64,000 nucleotides of DNA, taken from positions 1 to 64,000 of the forward strand of contig NZ_CACYJE010000001.1 in assembly GCF_902774605.1 (NCBI RefSeq). The letters run 5' to 3'. The notes under the pieces are model-generated. The model was given only the letters and a program-made list of their open reading frames with translations. It was not told the DNA's origin and searched no databases. Both the position numbers and the translations under genes were made by a program. Each line of letters starts with the position of its first letter. The first letter of the stretch is position 1. This document shows, piece by piece, positions 38,546 to 48,500 of the stretch. This DNA is from an uncultured Methanobrevibacter sp. GTDB lineage: Archaea > Methanobacteriota > Methanobacteria > Methanobacteriales > Methanobacteriaceae.

Positions 38546-39201
38546 TCAAATTTCTTTAAAAGATTTTTTTCAAAAAGGTACTTAGAAAGCAATATGTTCG
38601 ATGTTCCCTTTCCATGAGCCTCTACTTTATTTTTTAATATTGCTTTAAATACACTGTCAATATCTTTTTCACAGTCTATCATGCTGTAGCAGTCGCCGAC
38701 GAACTTCCAGTAATGTGCGTCGCTTGCACCAAGTGTAGGGATGTTTTCTCTAATCGCCAGGTTTTTAGCCTTGTTGTTGCAGTACCCCACGATGAACCGG
38801 GCGTTTCTGGTCTCTAGGGCATCTATTTTAAGGTCATTGTAGTCGCTTTTGCACAGGAGTCCGTGACGGTAAAAGCAGTACGGATGGGGAACTATTGCAA
38901 GACCCCCCAAATCATGGATTCTGTCGATAGTATCCTCGGGTGAAAGTCCGCGAGGTATGTTTTCCTCACACCCAAAACCAAGGATATGGCCATTGCTTGA
39001 TGAAATCTCTATTGATGGAATCGCCAGTATATCTGTGTTTCTTGTTTTTCGCATTACTTCACTTGTTCCGTCGACGGTATTGTGGTCGCTGATGGCGATG
39101 ATGTCAACGTTCCTGCTTCTTGCAACATCAAGTATGTCATCTATTTTCGAATGTGAATCCGGTGAGTATTCACTGTGAATGTGTGAGTCCATTTTAAGCA
39201 T
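38542..39201 (-). CDS. PHP-domain phosphoesterase
   Basis: 219 residues. [13 protein letters not shown] gives the first HxH motif, [12 protein letters not shown] the SDH motif, VPHPY and [11 protein letters not shown] later metal ligands. Single-domain PHP proteins of this kind are nucleotide or sugar phosphate phosphoesterases; the substrate is unknown. It starts six bases after the DUF1786 gene with GGGAT nine bases before the ATG, so they are probably co-transcribed. Confidence 0.82.
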   Translation of the reverse strand: MLKMDSHIHSEYSPDSHSKIDDILDVARSRNVDIIAISDHNTVDGTSEVMRKTRNTDILAIPSIEISSSNGHILGFGCEENIPRGLSPEDTIDRIHDLGGLAIVPHPYCFYRHGLLCKSDYNDLKIDALETRNARFIVGYCNNKAKNLAIRENIPTLGASDAHYWKFVGDCYSMIDCEKDIDSVFKAILKNKVEAHGKGTSNILLSKYLFEKNLLKKFD

Positions 39202-39207
39202 TTGAAT

Positions 39208-40239
39208 CTATCCCTGCATTGTCTTTATAAGTCCCACTGTGCCTGTCATCATCACATCTCCTCCCGGAGCGGCGTGATGCCAGTCAAGATTGGTCTTTTC
39301 AATAAGCTCCCTTTTAGGGCCGCTCACGATCACCTTTTCAATTTCACTTATCGGGTTCAGCACATGGGCTCCGTGTCCGTGGTCATTGTAGACCTCCTCA
39401 TGTGTTATCTCGCCTGAAGCCAGCCTTTTGATGTACCTTTCAAGTGACTCGCCTGTGAGGCTTGAGGTGTGATGCTCGAAGACCCCCTGTATCTTTCCGC
39501 CCTCAATGGATGCGGCGGTGGTGTGGCCGTTTCCGATGTCGATGACTATATAACTGTTTAACTTTTCAGCTATCTCATCATAGCACATTCCCGCAATGGA
39601 TGCGAACTTGGTGTCCATAACAAGAGGCAATTCATCTATTCCCTCATTTGCCACCTGCCTTCTTACCGCCTGCATTCTTGTAAAGTAATCCGGCAAGGTG
39701 TCATCCCTGAATCCGAACTCCAATGGTGAGATGGGTTTTTGAACCTTCTCGCGTATCTTTTCAAACCTGAAGTCACGGTCGCCCATGTCGGGGCTGTATC
39801 CGTGGTCCTGAACGGCGATAGCAATCTCATCGAAATCGAATTCAAGGTCATAGCCCAGCAGGAACTCGCTGAGCTTTGTGATGTTTATGTCTCCAAGGGT
39901 TATTCTTGTGAATGATTCATAGCTTTCTTTATTGTCGGCTATTTCAATGCCGAATGACTTGACCTGCTCGAGGTCGTCCCTTATTGTTTTAGCGCATGTC
40001 GGTTCCATAACCACCCTGTATCCCTTTTCCATATGCTCGAGGATGGTGTTCTTTATCTTTCCCCCGCCCATGATGTCCCCGTCAAAGTAAATGTCGTTTT
40101 CACATTCCCTTATCATTTGGGAGATGTAGAGGTGCGGTGAGGGCAGCACCAGCTTGATTGAGTTTTCAAGTTCCTTTTCCGTGTCGTATATCATGATGTC
40201 CTGTGTTCCGGTTCCAACATCTATTGCTAAAATTCTCAT
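39208..40239 (-). CDS. DUF1786 family protein, actin/Hsp70-like ATPase fold
   Basis: 343 residues. MRILAIDVGTGTQDIMIYD is the phosphate-1 loop of the ASKHA fold, and SYIVIDIGNGHTTAASIEGG the second phosphate loop. CxxC-like or Cys-rich sites are absent; one Cys lies in MEPTCAKTI. The family is archaeal and often noted as pyruvate-formate-lyase-activase related, without a proven function. Divergent from trpB2, with TRP boxes in the shared gap. Confidence 0.78.
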   Translation of the reverse strand: MRILAIDVGTGTQDIMIYDTEKELENSIKLVLPSPHLYISQMIRECENDIYFDGDIMGGGKIKNTILEHMEKGYRVVMEPTCAKTIRDDLEQVKSFGIEIADNKESYESFTRITLGDINITKLSEFLLGYDLEFDFDEIAIAVQDHGYSPDMGDRDFRFEKIREKVQKPISPLEFGFRDDTLPDYFTRMQAVRRQVANEGIDELPLVMDTKFASIAGMCYDEIAEKLNSYIVIDIGNGHTTAASIEGGKIQGVFEHHTSSLTGESLERYIKRLASGEITHEEVYNDHGHGAHVLNPISEIEKVIVSGPKRELIEKTNLDWHHAAPGGDVMMTGTVGLIKTMQG

Positions 40240-40280
40240 ATTTGTTAAATTGTTTTTTATAATATATAATAATAATTAAG

Positions 40281-40316
40281 TGTACATTTTTGTACAACAA
40301 AGTTTTAAATAGTACA
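40281..40316 (+). promoter_or_regulatory. TRP boxes and TATA of trpB2
   Basis: TGTACA at 40281-40286 and 40291-40296 and AGTACA at 40311-40316 surround the TATA-like TTTTAAATA (40303-40311). TGTACA is the TRP box bound by the tryptophan repressor TrpY in Methanothermobacter, where trpB2 is a known target. The TATA box sits about 26 bases before the ATG, so the mRNA may be leaderless. Bound repressor would block TBP or TFB. Confidence 0.7.
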
Positions 40317-40334
40317 TTAATGATATTATTATAC

Positions 40335-41636
40335 ATGACTTACAAAATAGAATTATCATCAGATGAAGTGCCAAAGACCTGGTACAACATGCTGGCAGAC
40401 TTACCGGTTCCTCTGCCTGCACCTAAAAACAGTGAAGGCAAGGACCAAATAGCATCACTACAACTTGCATTCACTAAAGCAGGACTGGAACAGGAATTCG
40501 CAACAGACAGATACATTACAATACCAAAGGAAGTAAGAGAATTATACATGGAAATGGGAAGGCCATCCCCACTGGTTAGGGCAAACAAGCTCGAGGAATA
40601 CCTCAACACCCCAGCCAAGATATACTTCAAAAGGGAAGACTCATCCCCAACCGGATCACATAAATTAAACTCAGCAATTCCACAGGCATACTTCGCCAAA
40701 AAGGAAGGTGTCGAAAGGCTCACCACCGAAACCGGAGCGGGCCAATGGGGTACCGCATTGTCACTCGCATGTAATCTGCTTGACATTGAATGTACAGTAT
40801 ATATGGTTAAGGTGTCATTCAACCAAAAGCCTGACCGCAAAAACATAATGCACATCTACGACAGCAACGTCTACGCATCCCCAAGCGAAAACACCAAGGT
40901 CGGCCGTCAGGTCCTTAAGGAAAACCCAGAACACCCAGGCTCCCTCGGTGTAGCAATATCTGAGGCAATGGAAGAGGCATTGGAAAACGATGAGGTCAAA
41001 TACTCCCTTGGAAGCGTATTGAACCATGTCATGCTTCACCAGACAGTAATCGGCCAGGAAATGAAGACACAACTGGAGATTGCTGAAGAGGAGCCGGACG
41101 TGATGATTGCATGTGCAGGAGGAGGAAGTAACCTTGCAGGATCACTCTTCCCATTCATCAAGGACAAGATTGACGGAAACTCAGACACCAAATTCATAGC
41201 AGTCGAGCCAAGCGCATGCCCAACATTGACAGAAGGAAGGTATGACTATGACTTCGGAGACTCCAACGGATTCACTCCAATGCTCAAGATGTTCACACTG
41301 GGCCATGACTTCGTAGCACCGTCAGTGCACGCCGGCGGATTGAGATACCATGGAATGTCACCTATAGTTTCACTCCTGACCAAGGAAGGCTACATCGAGC
41401 CAAGGTCAGTTCATCAAAGGGATTGTTTCGAGGCAGGCATAACATTCGCGCGCAACCAGGGAATCGTTCCTGCACCTGAAACCACACACGCAATCAAGGC
41501 CACAATCGATGAGGCATTGAAGTGCAAGGAGACAGGCGAGGAAAAAACCATTGTCATGAACTTCTCTGGTCATGGAATGCTTGACTTGAAGGGATATGCA
41601 AGCTATTTTGAAGGAACAATGCAAAACGCAAAATAA
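40335..41636 (+). CDS. trpB2: Tryptophan synthase beta chain 2
   Basis: 433-residue PLP enzyme joining indole and serine; the TrpB2 type acts alone, salvaging indole. SSPTGSHKLNSAI carries the PLP lysine, ETGAGQWGTALS follows, and ACAGGGSNLAGS is the phosphate loop. N-terminal text LPVPLPAPKNSE is typical of TrpB2. ATG at 40335 chosen over one at 40290, which lies inside the TRP boxes. No trpA or other trp gene is adjacent. Confidence 0.93.
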   Translation: MTYKIELSSDEVPKTWYNMLADLPVPLPAPKNSEGKDQIASLQLAFTKAGLEQEFATDRYITIPKEVRELYMEMGRPSPLVRANKLEEYLNTPAKIYFKREDSSPTGSHKLNSAIPQAYFAKKEGVERLTTETGAGQWGTALSLACNLLDIECTVYMVKVSFNQKPDRKNIMHIYDSNVYASPSENTKVGRQVLKENPEHPGSLGVAISEAMEEALENDEVKYSLGSVLNHVMLHQTVIGQEMKTQLEIAEEEPDVMIACAGGGSNLAGSLFPFIKDKIDGNSDTKFIAVEPSACPTLTEGRYDYDFGDSNGFTPMLKMFTLGHDFVAPSVHAGGLRYHGMSPIVSLLTKEGYIEPRSVHQRDCFEAGITFARNQGIVPAPETTHAIKATIDEALKCKETGEEKTIVMNFSGHGMLDLKGYASYFEGTMQNAK

Positions 41637-42269
41637 TCCTTCATTTATTTTTTTTAGACCAATTTAGTTATAAGTTATAACTTATAACTTTTAACAATTT
41701 TTTTTAAACAATTGATACTCCCTGGTTTTAGCCTAGTGTGGCATAATGCTTTACATTTGAAACATATCCCTATAATTTTTAGAATGATAAGACTTTCAGT
41801 TTTCATGTTGATTAAATTGATGATTTGATTGATTATATCATGCTTTCATTTTTGCCTCTTCAAGTTGCTTGATCATGCATTAAATGATTTTACTTATAAC
41901 TTATAACTTGTAACTTATATCATATAACCTATAACTTGCAAGTGCTAACGAATAACTTATATGTGAAAACGAATAATTTATAAGATAGAAGTTATAAAAT
42001 ATAACTTATTTGTTAAAAGTTAGTTATGATAAGTTATTTCTTAAAACTTATTTTTTATAATTTAGAAGTTTTAACTTAAAACTTATTTCCTATCCCTTAG
42101 AAGTTAGAACTGATAAGTTATTTCCTTTAAGTTTTAATTTAAAAGAGATAACTTAATCCTTTTAACTTATACTGAATAACTTAAAAGTTATTCTTTAGAA
42201 CTTTGAGTTTTTAAGTTATAATTCATAACTGATAACTTAAAACTTATCAGATATAAGGAGAATTCTTTA
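41637..42269. repeat. Dense AACTTAT/ATAAGTT array upstream of parA (site 2, centromere candidate)
   Basis: About 600 bases hold twelve exact heptamers (41670, 41679, 41898, 41912, 41954, 42003, 42029, 42045, 42080, 42113, 42164, 42241) and many one-base variants. A perfect 24-bp palindrome, AGTTATAAGTTA plus its complement, is at 41666-41689 and contains the 16-bp palindrome at 41670-41685. A TTACATTTGAAAC origin-type box is at 41751-41763. The last element ends 22 bases before the parA ATG, so a protein bound here could also repress parA. GGAGAA before the ATG is the ribosome site. Confidence 0.8.
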
Positions 42270-43049
42270 ATGAGTGAAGTAATAGCGGTGATGAATCAAA
42301 AAGGAGGCTGCGGTAAAACAACAACCGTTGTGAATACTGCAACATCCTTAGCAGTAATGGGTAAATCTGTTTTGGTCGTGGACATGGATCCACAAGCCAA
42401 TGCCACAACAAGTTTTGGCATCGACAAGACTAAGATAGAAAATACAATCTATGATGCTATCATAGGGGATATAAATGTTAAAAAAGCAACAATTCCTACG
42501 TTTATAAAAAATTTGTTTATTATCCCAAGTAATATATCCCTCAGTGGTGCAGGAATGGAGTTATCTAAACGCGAAAATTACCACATAATACTAAAAGAAA
42601 CTCTTAAAGATGTAGTCCCATTATTCGACTACATATTCATTGATTTGCCTCCTTCACTAGGTGTCATAACAGTCAATGCATTAGTAGCTTCCGATAGCGT
42701 ACTCATACCTATCCAAGCTGAGTATTATGCCCTGGAAGGAGTTGCCGATTTAATTAATACAATAAAACTAGTCGAAAACAGACTCAGAAGCCCAACACCC
42801 ATCAAAGGAATTCTCCTAACCCTATTTGATAAAAGAACAAGGCTAAGCAAAGACGTCCACAAGGAATTGAAAAACTACTTCGGAGAATCAGACCTTCTCT
42901 TCAAGACAATCATTCCAAGAAACATCAGGCTGGCTGAAGCGCCAAGTTTCGGAAAGCCATGTCTCATATATGATCCGGACAGCACCGGAACAAAAGCATA
43001 TCTAAAACTGGCTAAGGAAATCCTCAAACGAGACGGAGAGGATGTATAA
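42270..43049 (+). CDS. parA: ParA/Soj-type partition ATPase
   Basis: 259 residues. Deviant Walker A KGGCGKTTT with the signature Lys (about residues 11-19), VLVVDMDPQANAT, Walker B FIDLPPSLG, and FDKRTRLSKDV and PRNIRLAEAPSFGKP as in chromosomal Soj/ParA. No N-terminal helix-turn-helix, so it is the small type (like type Ib or chromosomal ParA) that leaves DNA-site binding to a partner. It overlaps the next gene by one base (TAATG). The upstream repeat array and partner gene suggest chromosome or origin segregation; MinD is excluded by lack of a C-terminal membrane helix. Confidence 0.9.
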   Translation: MSEVIAVMNQKGGCGKTTTVVNTATSLAVMGKSVLVVDMDPQANATTSFGIDKTKIENTIYDAIIGDINVKKATIPTFIKNLFIIPSNISLSGAGMELSKRENYHIILKETLKDVVPLFDYIFIDLPPSLGVITVNALVASDSVLIPIQAEYYALEGVADLINTIKLVENRLRSPTPIKGILLTLFDKRTRLSKDVHKELKNYFGESDLLFKTIIPRNIRLAEAPSFGKPCLIYDPDSTGTKAYLKLAKEILKRDGEDV

Positions 43050-43609
43050 TGGCTAGGAAAGGACTTGGAAAAGGATTGGATTCCTTAATTCCCAACATCT
43101 ATGATGAAAACTTTGACAGCAACTCCCCGCAATCCCTGGAGGACATGCTGAAAGGCGAAGAGGAAGAGACTGTTGAGGAAGTCATAGAAGACATTGAATC
43201 CAAAAAAGAAGATGAGCAAGTAAAAGAAGAGGAAACTCCAGAGGAAGAGTCCCCTTCAGATGATGAGGAAGAAGAGGTTGAGGAAAATGTTCCAGAAGAA
43301 GAGGAGCCGAAAGAGGAAAGTCAAGATGATGATGACCCATCCAAAGACATACCTGGCGATAAAGATAGCGAAGAAACTGTACAAACATCACAAGAAATCA
43401 AAATCCAACAGGAACATGTAGATGAAGTAAAGGAAATTGTGGATAAAAACCCAAGAATCACATTATGGTCTTCAAGATCATCTGCAGTGTTCAGGTATTT
43501 GAGAAAAACCGAACCTGAATTCAGCATATCCAAGGAAGCATCCGTCTTGATTGAAGAGGCTGTCGCCAAGAAATACCCTGAGATTTGGGCATTGTTTGAA
43601 GACTTATAA
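43049..43609 (+). CDS. Non-canonical ParB-like partner with only the ParB N-terminal peptide
   Basis: 186 residues. MARKGLGKGLDSLIP is the N-terminal box of bacterial ParB that contacts ParA and triggers its ATPase. Residues ~30-125 are a strongly acidic low-complexity linker (EEEETVEEVIED, SPSDDEEEEVEE). Residues ~130-186 form a small folded domain (ITLWSSRSSAVFRYLRKTEP, then ISKEASVLIEEAVAKKYPEI). The ParB CTPase and helix-turn-helix domains are absent. The C-terminal domain has a helix-loop-helix pattern loosely like helices 1-2 of an archaeal histone; that is only my inference. Translationally coupled to parA. Confidence 0.7.
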   Translation: MARKGLGKGLDSLIPNIYDENFDSNSPQSLEDMLKGEEEETVEEVIEDIESKKEDEQVKEEETPEEESPSDDEEEEVEENVPEEEEPKEESQDDDDPSKDIPGDKDSEETVQTSQEIKIQQEHVDEVKEIVDKNPRITLWSSRSSAVFRYLRKTEPEFSISKEASVLIEEAVAKKYPEIWALFEDL

Positions 43610-43643
43610 TATATTATACTCTCTTTTTTTGACAATATATTTT

Positions 43644-43692
43644 TTACACTTGAAAATATACTGACACTATTTTTACACTTGAAACCATCCTC
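43644..43692 (+). repeat. Two origin recognition boxes after the parA operon
   Basis: TTACACTTGAAAATATACTG starts at 43644 and TTACACTTGAAACCATCCTC at 43673, direct repeats 29 bases apart. The second keeps the C-rich tail seen in oriC. They lie 35-65 bases after the partner-gene stop and are about 32 kb from oriC. Confidence 0.7.
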
Positions 43693-43808
43693 TGTATATT
43701 TTACAAAAACCGATTATATTCTATTTTTTATATATTGTTTATTTCAATTCTACAATATAAAATGATGAAAAAAAGTTCCCTCAATCACTAATTATTGAAG
43801 CATGCTTC

Positions 43809-44921
43809 CTAGAAATCAAAAGTGGTTTGATATTCACCACTCAATTTAATATATGGCTCAGCCCTATCCACAACAACACCCAATTTTCTCAACTGTTCTT
43901 TATTGGAGAATGGCATTTTTTTCCGGATAGATATTATTTGATGCGCTGATTTTATACCAATACCCGGAACACGGATCAACTCCACAAAGGGTGCCGAGTT
44001 TATTTCTACCGGGAATATATTCATGTTTTTCGCAGCCAAAATCTTCGGGTCCTGGTCAAGTGACAGCCTATCGTTTTCATCAAACACCAATTCCTTGACA
44101 TCATAATGATAATCATTAATCAAACTATCGGCATTATAGAGCTTAGCCGTCCTATCAGTTGAGCAGGCCTGCTTGTTTTCAAATTCAGTTTCATCTATTG
44201 GAGTGAATGCTGAAAAGTATGTTCTTTTCAAATCGGATTTCTTGTATATTTTCTCCATTCTACTCAATATTTCCCTGTCCGTTTCATCATTCGCACCAAC
44301 AATCAGCTGTGTGGTGTGGGTGAAATTCGGATATGTGGTGCTCTTGTTCTGATACCGGTTAAGCCAGGACAATCTTTTCAGTATGTCCTTGTTATAATCC
44401 TTGGTTGATGAGAGCTCCGCAAGGCCGGATGGTGTTGCGGCTTCAATGTTAATGCTAACGCGATTCGCCAGCGACATCGCCCTTTTAATCGAGTCACGAC
44501 TTGCCCCTGGAACGACTTTAAGGTGAATGTAGTCATCATACCCGTACTTGTTTCTTAAAAGATGCACGGTTTCTATTTCCTTCTCCATTGTGGAGTCCAC
44601 ATCACCTGATATTCCTGAACTTAAAAACAGTCCGTTCACCAGTCCCCTATTATAGTATCCGAGGAATGCCTTTGCAAGTGCTTCCGGTGACATTTCAAGT
44701 CTTGTGAAGTTTCTGCGTGATTGGTTGATGCAGTACTTGCAATCGTTTTTGCACTTGTTGGTCAGCAATGTCTTGAAAAGCGGGATCTTGCATCCGTTAT
44801 GACCTGTTGCCTCATAGATTCCTGGGAGGTTCACCTGTGATGATTTGTTATGGCTTACGTAGTCGCATAAGTCATATTGTGCGGAATCTGTTAGGATTTT
44901 CATTTTTTCTAGTGTGGTCAT
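43809..44921 (-). CDS. Radical SAM protein with helix-hairpin-helix, putative DNA repair/modification
   Basis: 370 residues. CKNDCKYCINQ is the CxxxCxxC cluster site; LFLSSGISGDVD and INIEAATPSGL are barrel motifs. The C-terminal ~60 residues (VELIRVPGIGIKSAHQIISIRK, FSNKEQLRKLGVV) form a helix-hairpin-helix DNA-binding unit. This matches the family named putative DNA modification/repair radical SAM protein, which in many genomes pairs with a uracil-DNA-glycosylase-like gene; no such partner is adjacent here. The reaction is unknown. Confidence 0.83.
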   Translation of the reverse strand: MTTLEKMKILTDSAQYDLCDYVSHNKSSQVNLPGIYEATGHNGCKIPLFKTLLTNKCKNDCKYCINQSRRNFTRLEMSPEALAKAFLGYYNRGLVNGLFLSSGISGDVDSTMEKEIETVHLLRNKYGYDDYIHLKVVPGASRDSIKRAMSLANRVSINIEAATPSGLAELSSTKDYNKDILKRLSWLNRYQNKSTTYPNFTHTTQLIVGANDETDREILSRMEKIYKKSDLKRTYFSAFTPIDETEFENKQACSTDRTAKLYNADSLINDYHYDVKELVFDENDRLSLDQDPKILAAKNMNIFPVEINSAPFVELIRVPGIGIKSAHQIISIRKKMPFSNKEQLRKLGVVVDRAEPYIKLSGEYQTTFDF

Positions 44922-45539
44922 ATAATAATATATATGTGATTTTTACAATTAAAATATATTGATTTATCTGATATGTTTTGTATACTATTAAACTTAGAGT
45001 GTATTTTTTTTGGATGTATATTTTATCGTGTTGATCGTTTTTTGGATAAATTTAAGTGATGAGGTATCTAATATGATATTTTCGTGTTACTTTTTTTATT
45101 CTATTTTTTACAATATATTTTTTCTTATCATTTTTCAGTGTTCGGGAATTTTTAGAATATATTCAGTTTTGATTAAGCGTCCTTGAATTTTTTTGAATGT
45201 TATTTTTATGTCAATGTTATATTTGAATGTTGTTAAATATTTTTTGTATTAGTAAATTGTATAATTTTTTCGTGATAATTATTCAATAATGAAATATTAA
45301 GTTAATTTTTTTGTTTAATCGTATAAGTTTATATATGATAACTTAGTTATGTGTAAATTAACTGCTGGAATTTATAATTTTAGTGGTTGTATAATTGCAT
45401 AATATTAATATTATGTAACTAAAATAGGCGTTCACGTATAAATATTCACAATATTATATACAATTGATAAAAACTATTATGACTATTTATTGTGCTTTTC
45501 TATTTTATTGATAAAAAAATTTTAAAAAGAGGTATTAAA
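44922..45539. other. 618-base AT-rich gap upstream of the tandem adhesins
   Basis: No gene recognised. The stretch is T-rich on the plus strand. CATAATATTAATATTATG at 45398-45415 is a perfect 18-bp palindrome about 125 bases before the adhesin start and may be an operator. TATA-like ATATTATATAC lies near 45451-45461. The long upstream region suggests complex control of adhesin expression. Confidence 0.4.
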
Positions 45540-48500
45540 ATGAAAGTAATACACAAGATTTTTGTTATTGTTTTGCTACTTTCTTTAATATTTTCCGTAA
45601 GTGCAGTCGCTGCACAGGACATCGAGGAAAATATGACTTTCGAGCAAGGCAATATGGGGGAAGTTTCAGATGAAACGCTAAATGCACCTGCTGAGGAAAC
45701 TCTGGAGGTTAACTCTGTCGAAGAAGAATCTTCAGTTAACGCTGCTGAAGATGATGATGTAATTTTAAAAGCTAGTGAAAAAGATCAATTGGCTGCTGAT
45801 GAGCCAGCTAATTTTTCTGTAATCAGTAAAGCAATTGACAATGCTAAAAACGGTGACACTATCTATTTGAACGGTTCAAATTATGTTTCTAATGGAGATC
45901 GTATTTATTTTCAGCAAAAAAACTTAACTATAGTTGGTGGATCTAGTTTAGGTGATGGAAAATATGCAACATTAGATGCTAGAGGATTGAGTTCTATATT
46001 GTCAATTTCAAATAATGAAAATACTTATTTTTATTATGATTATTATGACAGTGATTGGAATTGTGCTGTTACATTGGATTCAATAATATTTACTAATGCT
46101 GATGTGGCTATTAGAGCGGCATGTCATTTAAACATTAATAACTGTTATTTTATTAACAATTCTCAGGCAATATTATTTAAAGATTGTATACGGTTTGAAG
46201 ATTATTATTATTACGGTGGATATTCCTACTCTCCTATTTATAATTTAAATGTTTTAAATTCATATTTTATAAACAATACTCGTCGATATGGTAGCATTGT
46301 AGATGTAACTAATTCGCCTAAAACTCATACGACTAGTATGGATAATCCTAGGGACTATGGTAAAAAGACTTTCAGGAACTGTTTATTTGAAAACAACACT
46401 GCTAATTATGGTGGTGCGATTTCTTTAGGATATGGTGCAAATATTCAGGACTGTACATTTATTGGAAATTCTGCTCATTTTGGTGGTGCCATATATCATA
46501 CTCAATCAACTTATTACAGTCCTAAATATGGAAAATATGTTGTAACAAATGTAATTAATAATTCTATTTTTATTAATAACAGTGCTGTTGAAGGGGGAGC
46601 TATCTATGGAGATTTTATCAATATCACAGGTTCCAAATTCATTGACAATGTTGCTACTTTCTATGGTGGAGCATTGAATATTAAAAGTTTCATGACAATC
46701 AATATTTCAAACAATGAATTTACAAATAACTATGCTCCTTATTATAATTCACATTCAATGTTTATTACCACAATAGAGGAATTAAATTCAGTGAATGTTG
46801 ATTTCAGTGAAAATATCGTAAACAGTGATAAAACTGAAATTTACTTTGACAAGCCTGTAACAGGATTGTACACCTATATTTTGGATGGTACTACAGTCCA
46901 GTTCTGTGAAGGTAATATTAAAATATATGCTTTAGTAACTGATGATGAAGGAAATAGGATATCTACAAGAGAGTTCAGATTCCTTGTAGGTGATGAGGAA
47001 TTTGTAACAAGAGTATTGGACAGTGTTGCTGAAATCGATTATCAGGCAACAATTGCAAATGACAACGGCAAGATTGTAAGTGTAAATACCACTGATTATA
47101 AAAATGTTTACACCGGTAAATTGGAGATTATTCCATTTTCAGTTGTTTTCGATTTTGAAGATTACACAGGAGCTATGGGTACAGCAGTTAAGGTTCCCGT
47201 TTATGTGAATGATGCATCGGGCCATCCATTGGAAAAAACTATAATAGCCAGTTATAACGGTCATGAAAAAGAATTAGTTTCATATAATGGTATAGCGCAT
47301 GTGTTAATCAGTTTACCGCTTGAAAAAACCAGTTTTAATTTAGCTGTCGAATGTGATGGCGAAGTTAAAGTGCGTAAGGTTTATGTAATGGATCCTCATG
47401 ACGATACTGCAATTGTAATTGACATGGCGGAAAATGAAAACGGATACATTGGAAGAACAATTACACTTCCTATCACAGTACATGATGGTAAAGGAAACGG
47501 ATTAATCGGAGATATAAGTGTTTCTTATAATGGAAAAACAAGAATAATGCCATTAATTGATGGTCAGGCTGATGTATTGGTTAGTTTGCCAGTTTATGAA
47601 ACTTCATTTGATTTAAGCGTATCATTTAAAGGAACCAGTAAGATTTGTACAATAAATGTCATTGACCCGGTTTCAGAAATTGAAGCAAGCATTGATTTGC
47701 CACATAATGTAACTGGAAACATTGGTGAAGGAATCATCATTCCAGTTAGTGTCGTTGACCAGGATGAAAATCCATTAACAGGGGATATCATTATTTCATA
47801 TAATGACCAGGAAATAACAAGAAGTTTAAATACAACCGGACAATATGGAATAGCAATATCCTTGCCGCTTCATGAAACTTCATTTGAATTGACAGTTAAT
47901 TATAAGGGAAATATTAAGTCATGCCTTGTTTATGTGATTAATCCAAATAAAATTACTCAAATTCTAATCAATGTAAATGATACTTACACTTCCGAACCAG
48001 GTAAAAGTATAACAATTCCGGTCAGTGTAGTTGACCAAAATGGAAATCCTTTGTCTGGTGAGATTTTCATTGAATATAATGACCATGAGAAAAATGCAAC
48101 ATTGACTGATGGTAAGGCTGATATAGTAATAGGATTACCAGTCACTGAAACTTCATTTGAAGTCGCAATCTCTTATAATGGACACACAAAAATTACTCAA
48201 GTAAATGTAGTTGATAACAAGCCTCATGTAAATTCAATAATTAATTTGCCTGAAACTAAAACCGAGAACATAGGAAAAACTATTGTGATACCGGTTTATG
48301 TTACAGATGAAAACGGAAACCACATGCAGGGTGATGTGGTAATTTATTATAATAATAAGGAAACAACTCAAACACTAGTGAATGGACATACCAATATTAT
48401 TATAAGCTCACAACTTCATCCAACATCATTTGAAGTGACTGTAGCTTATAAAGATAAACAGGCACATTGCCTCGTTGATGTTATTGATCCAAATCCTGTC

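Noticed and set aside
41637-42269. CRISPR array
   Set aside because: Repeats are short (7-16 bp), in both orientations and irregularly spaced, with no unique spacers of constant length and no cas genes.
43049-43609. Canonical ParB
   Set aside because: Only the N-terminal peptide matches; the CTPase motifs and helix-turn-helix of ParB are missing and the protein is too short.
45330-45360. Fourth ATAAGTT-type site (GATAACTTAGTTATG)
   Set aside because: It is a single imperfect element without the exact palindrome or a cluster, so chance is likely in AT-rich sequence.
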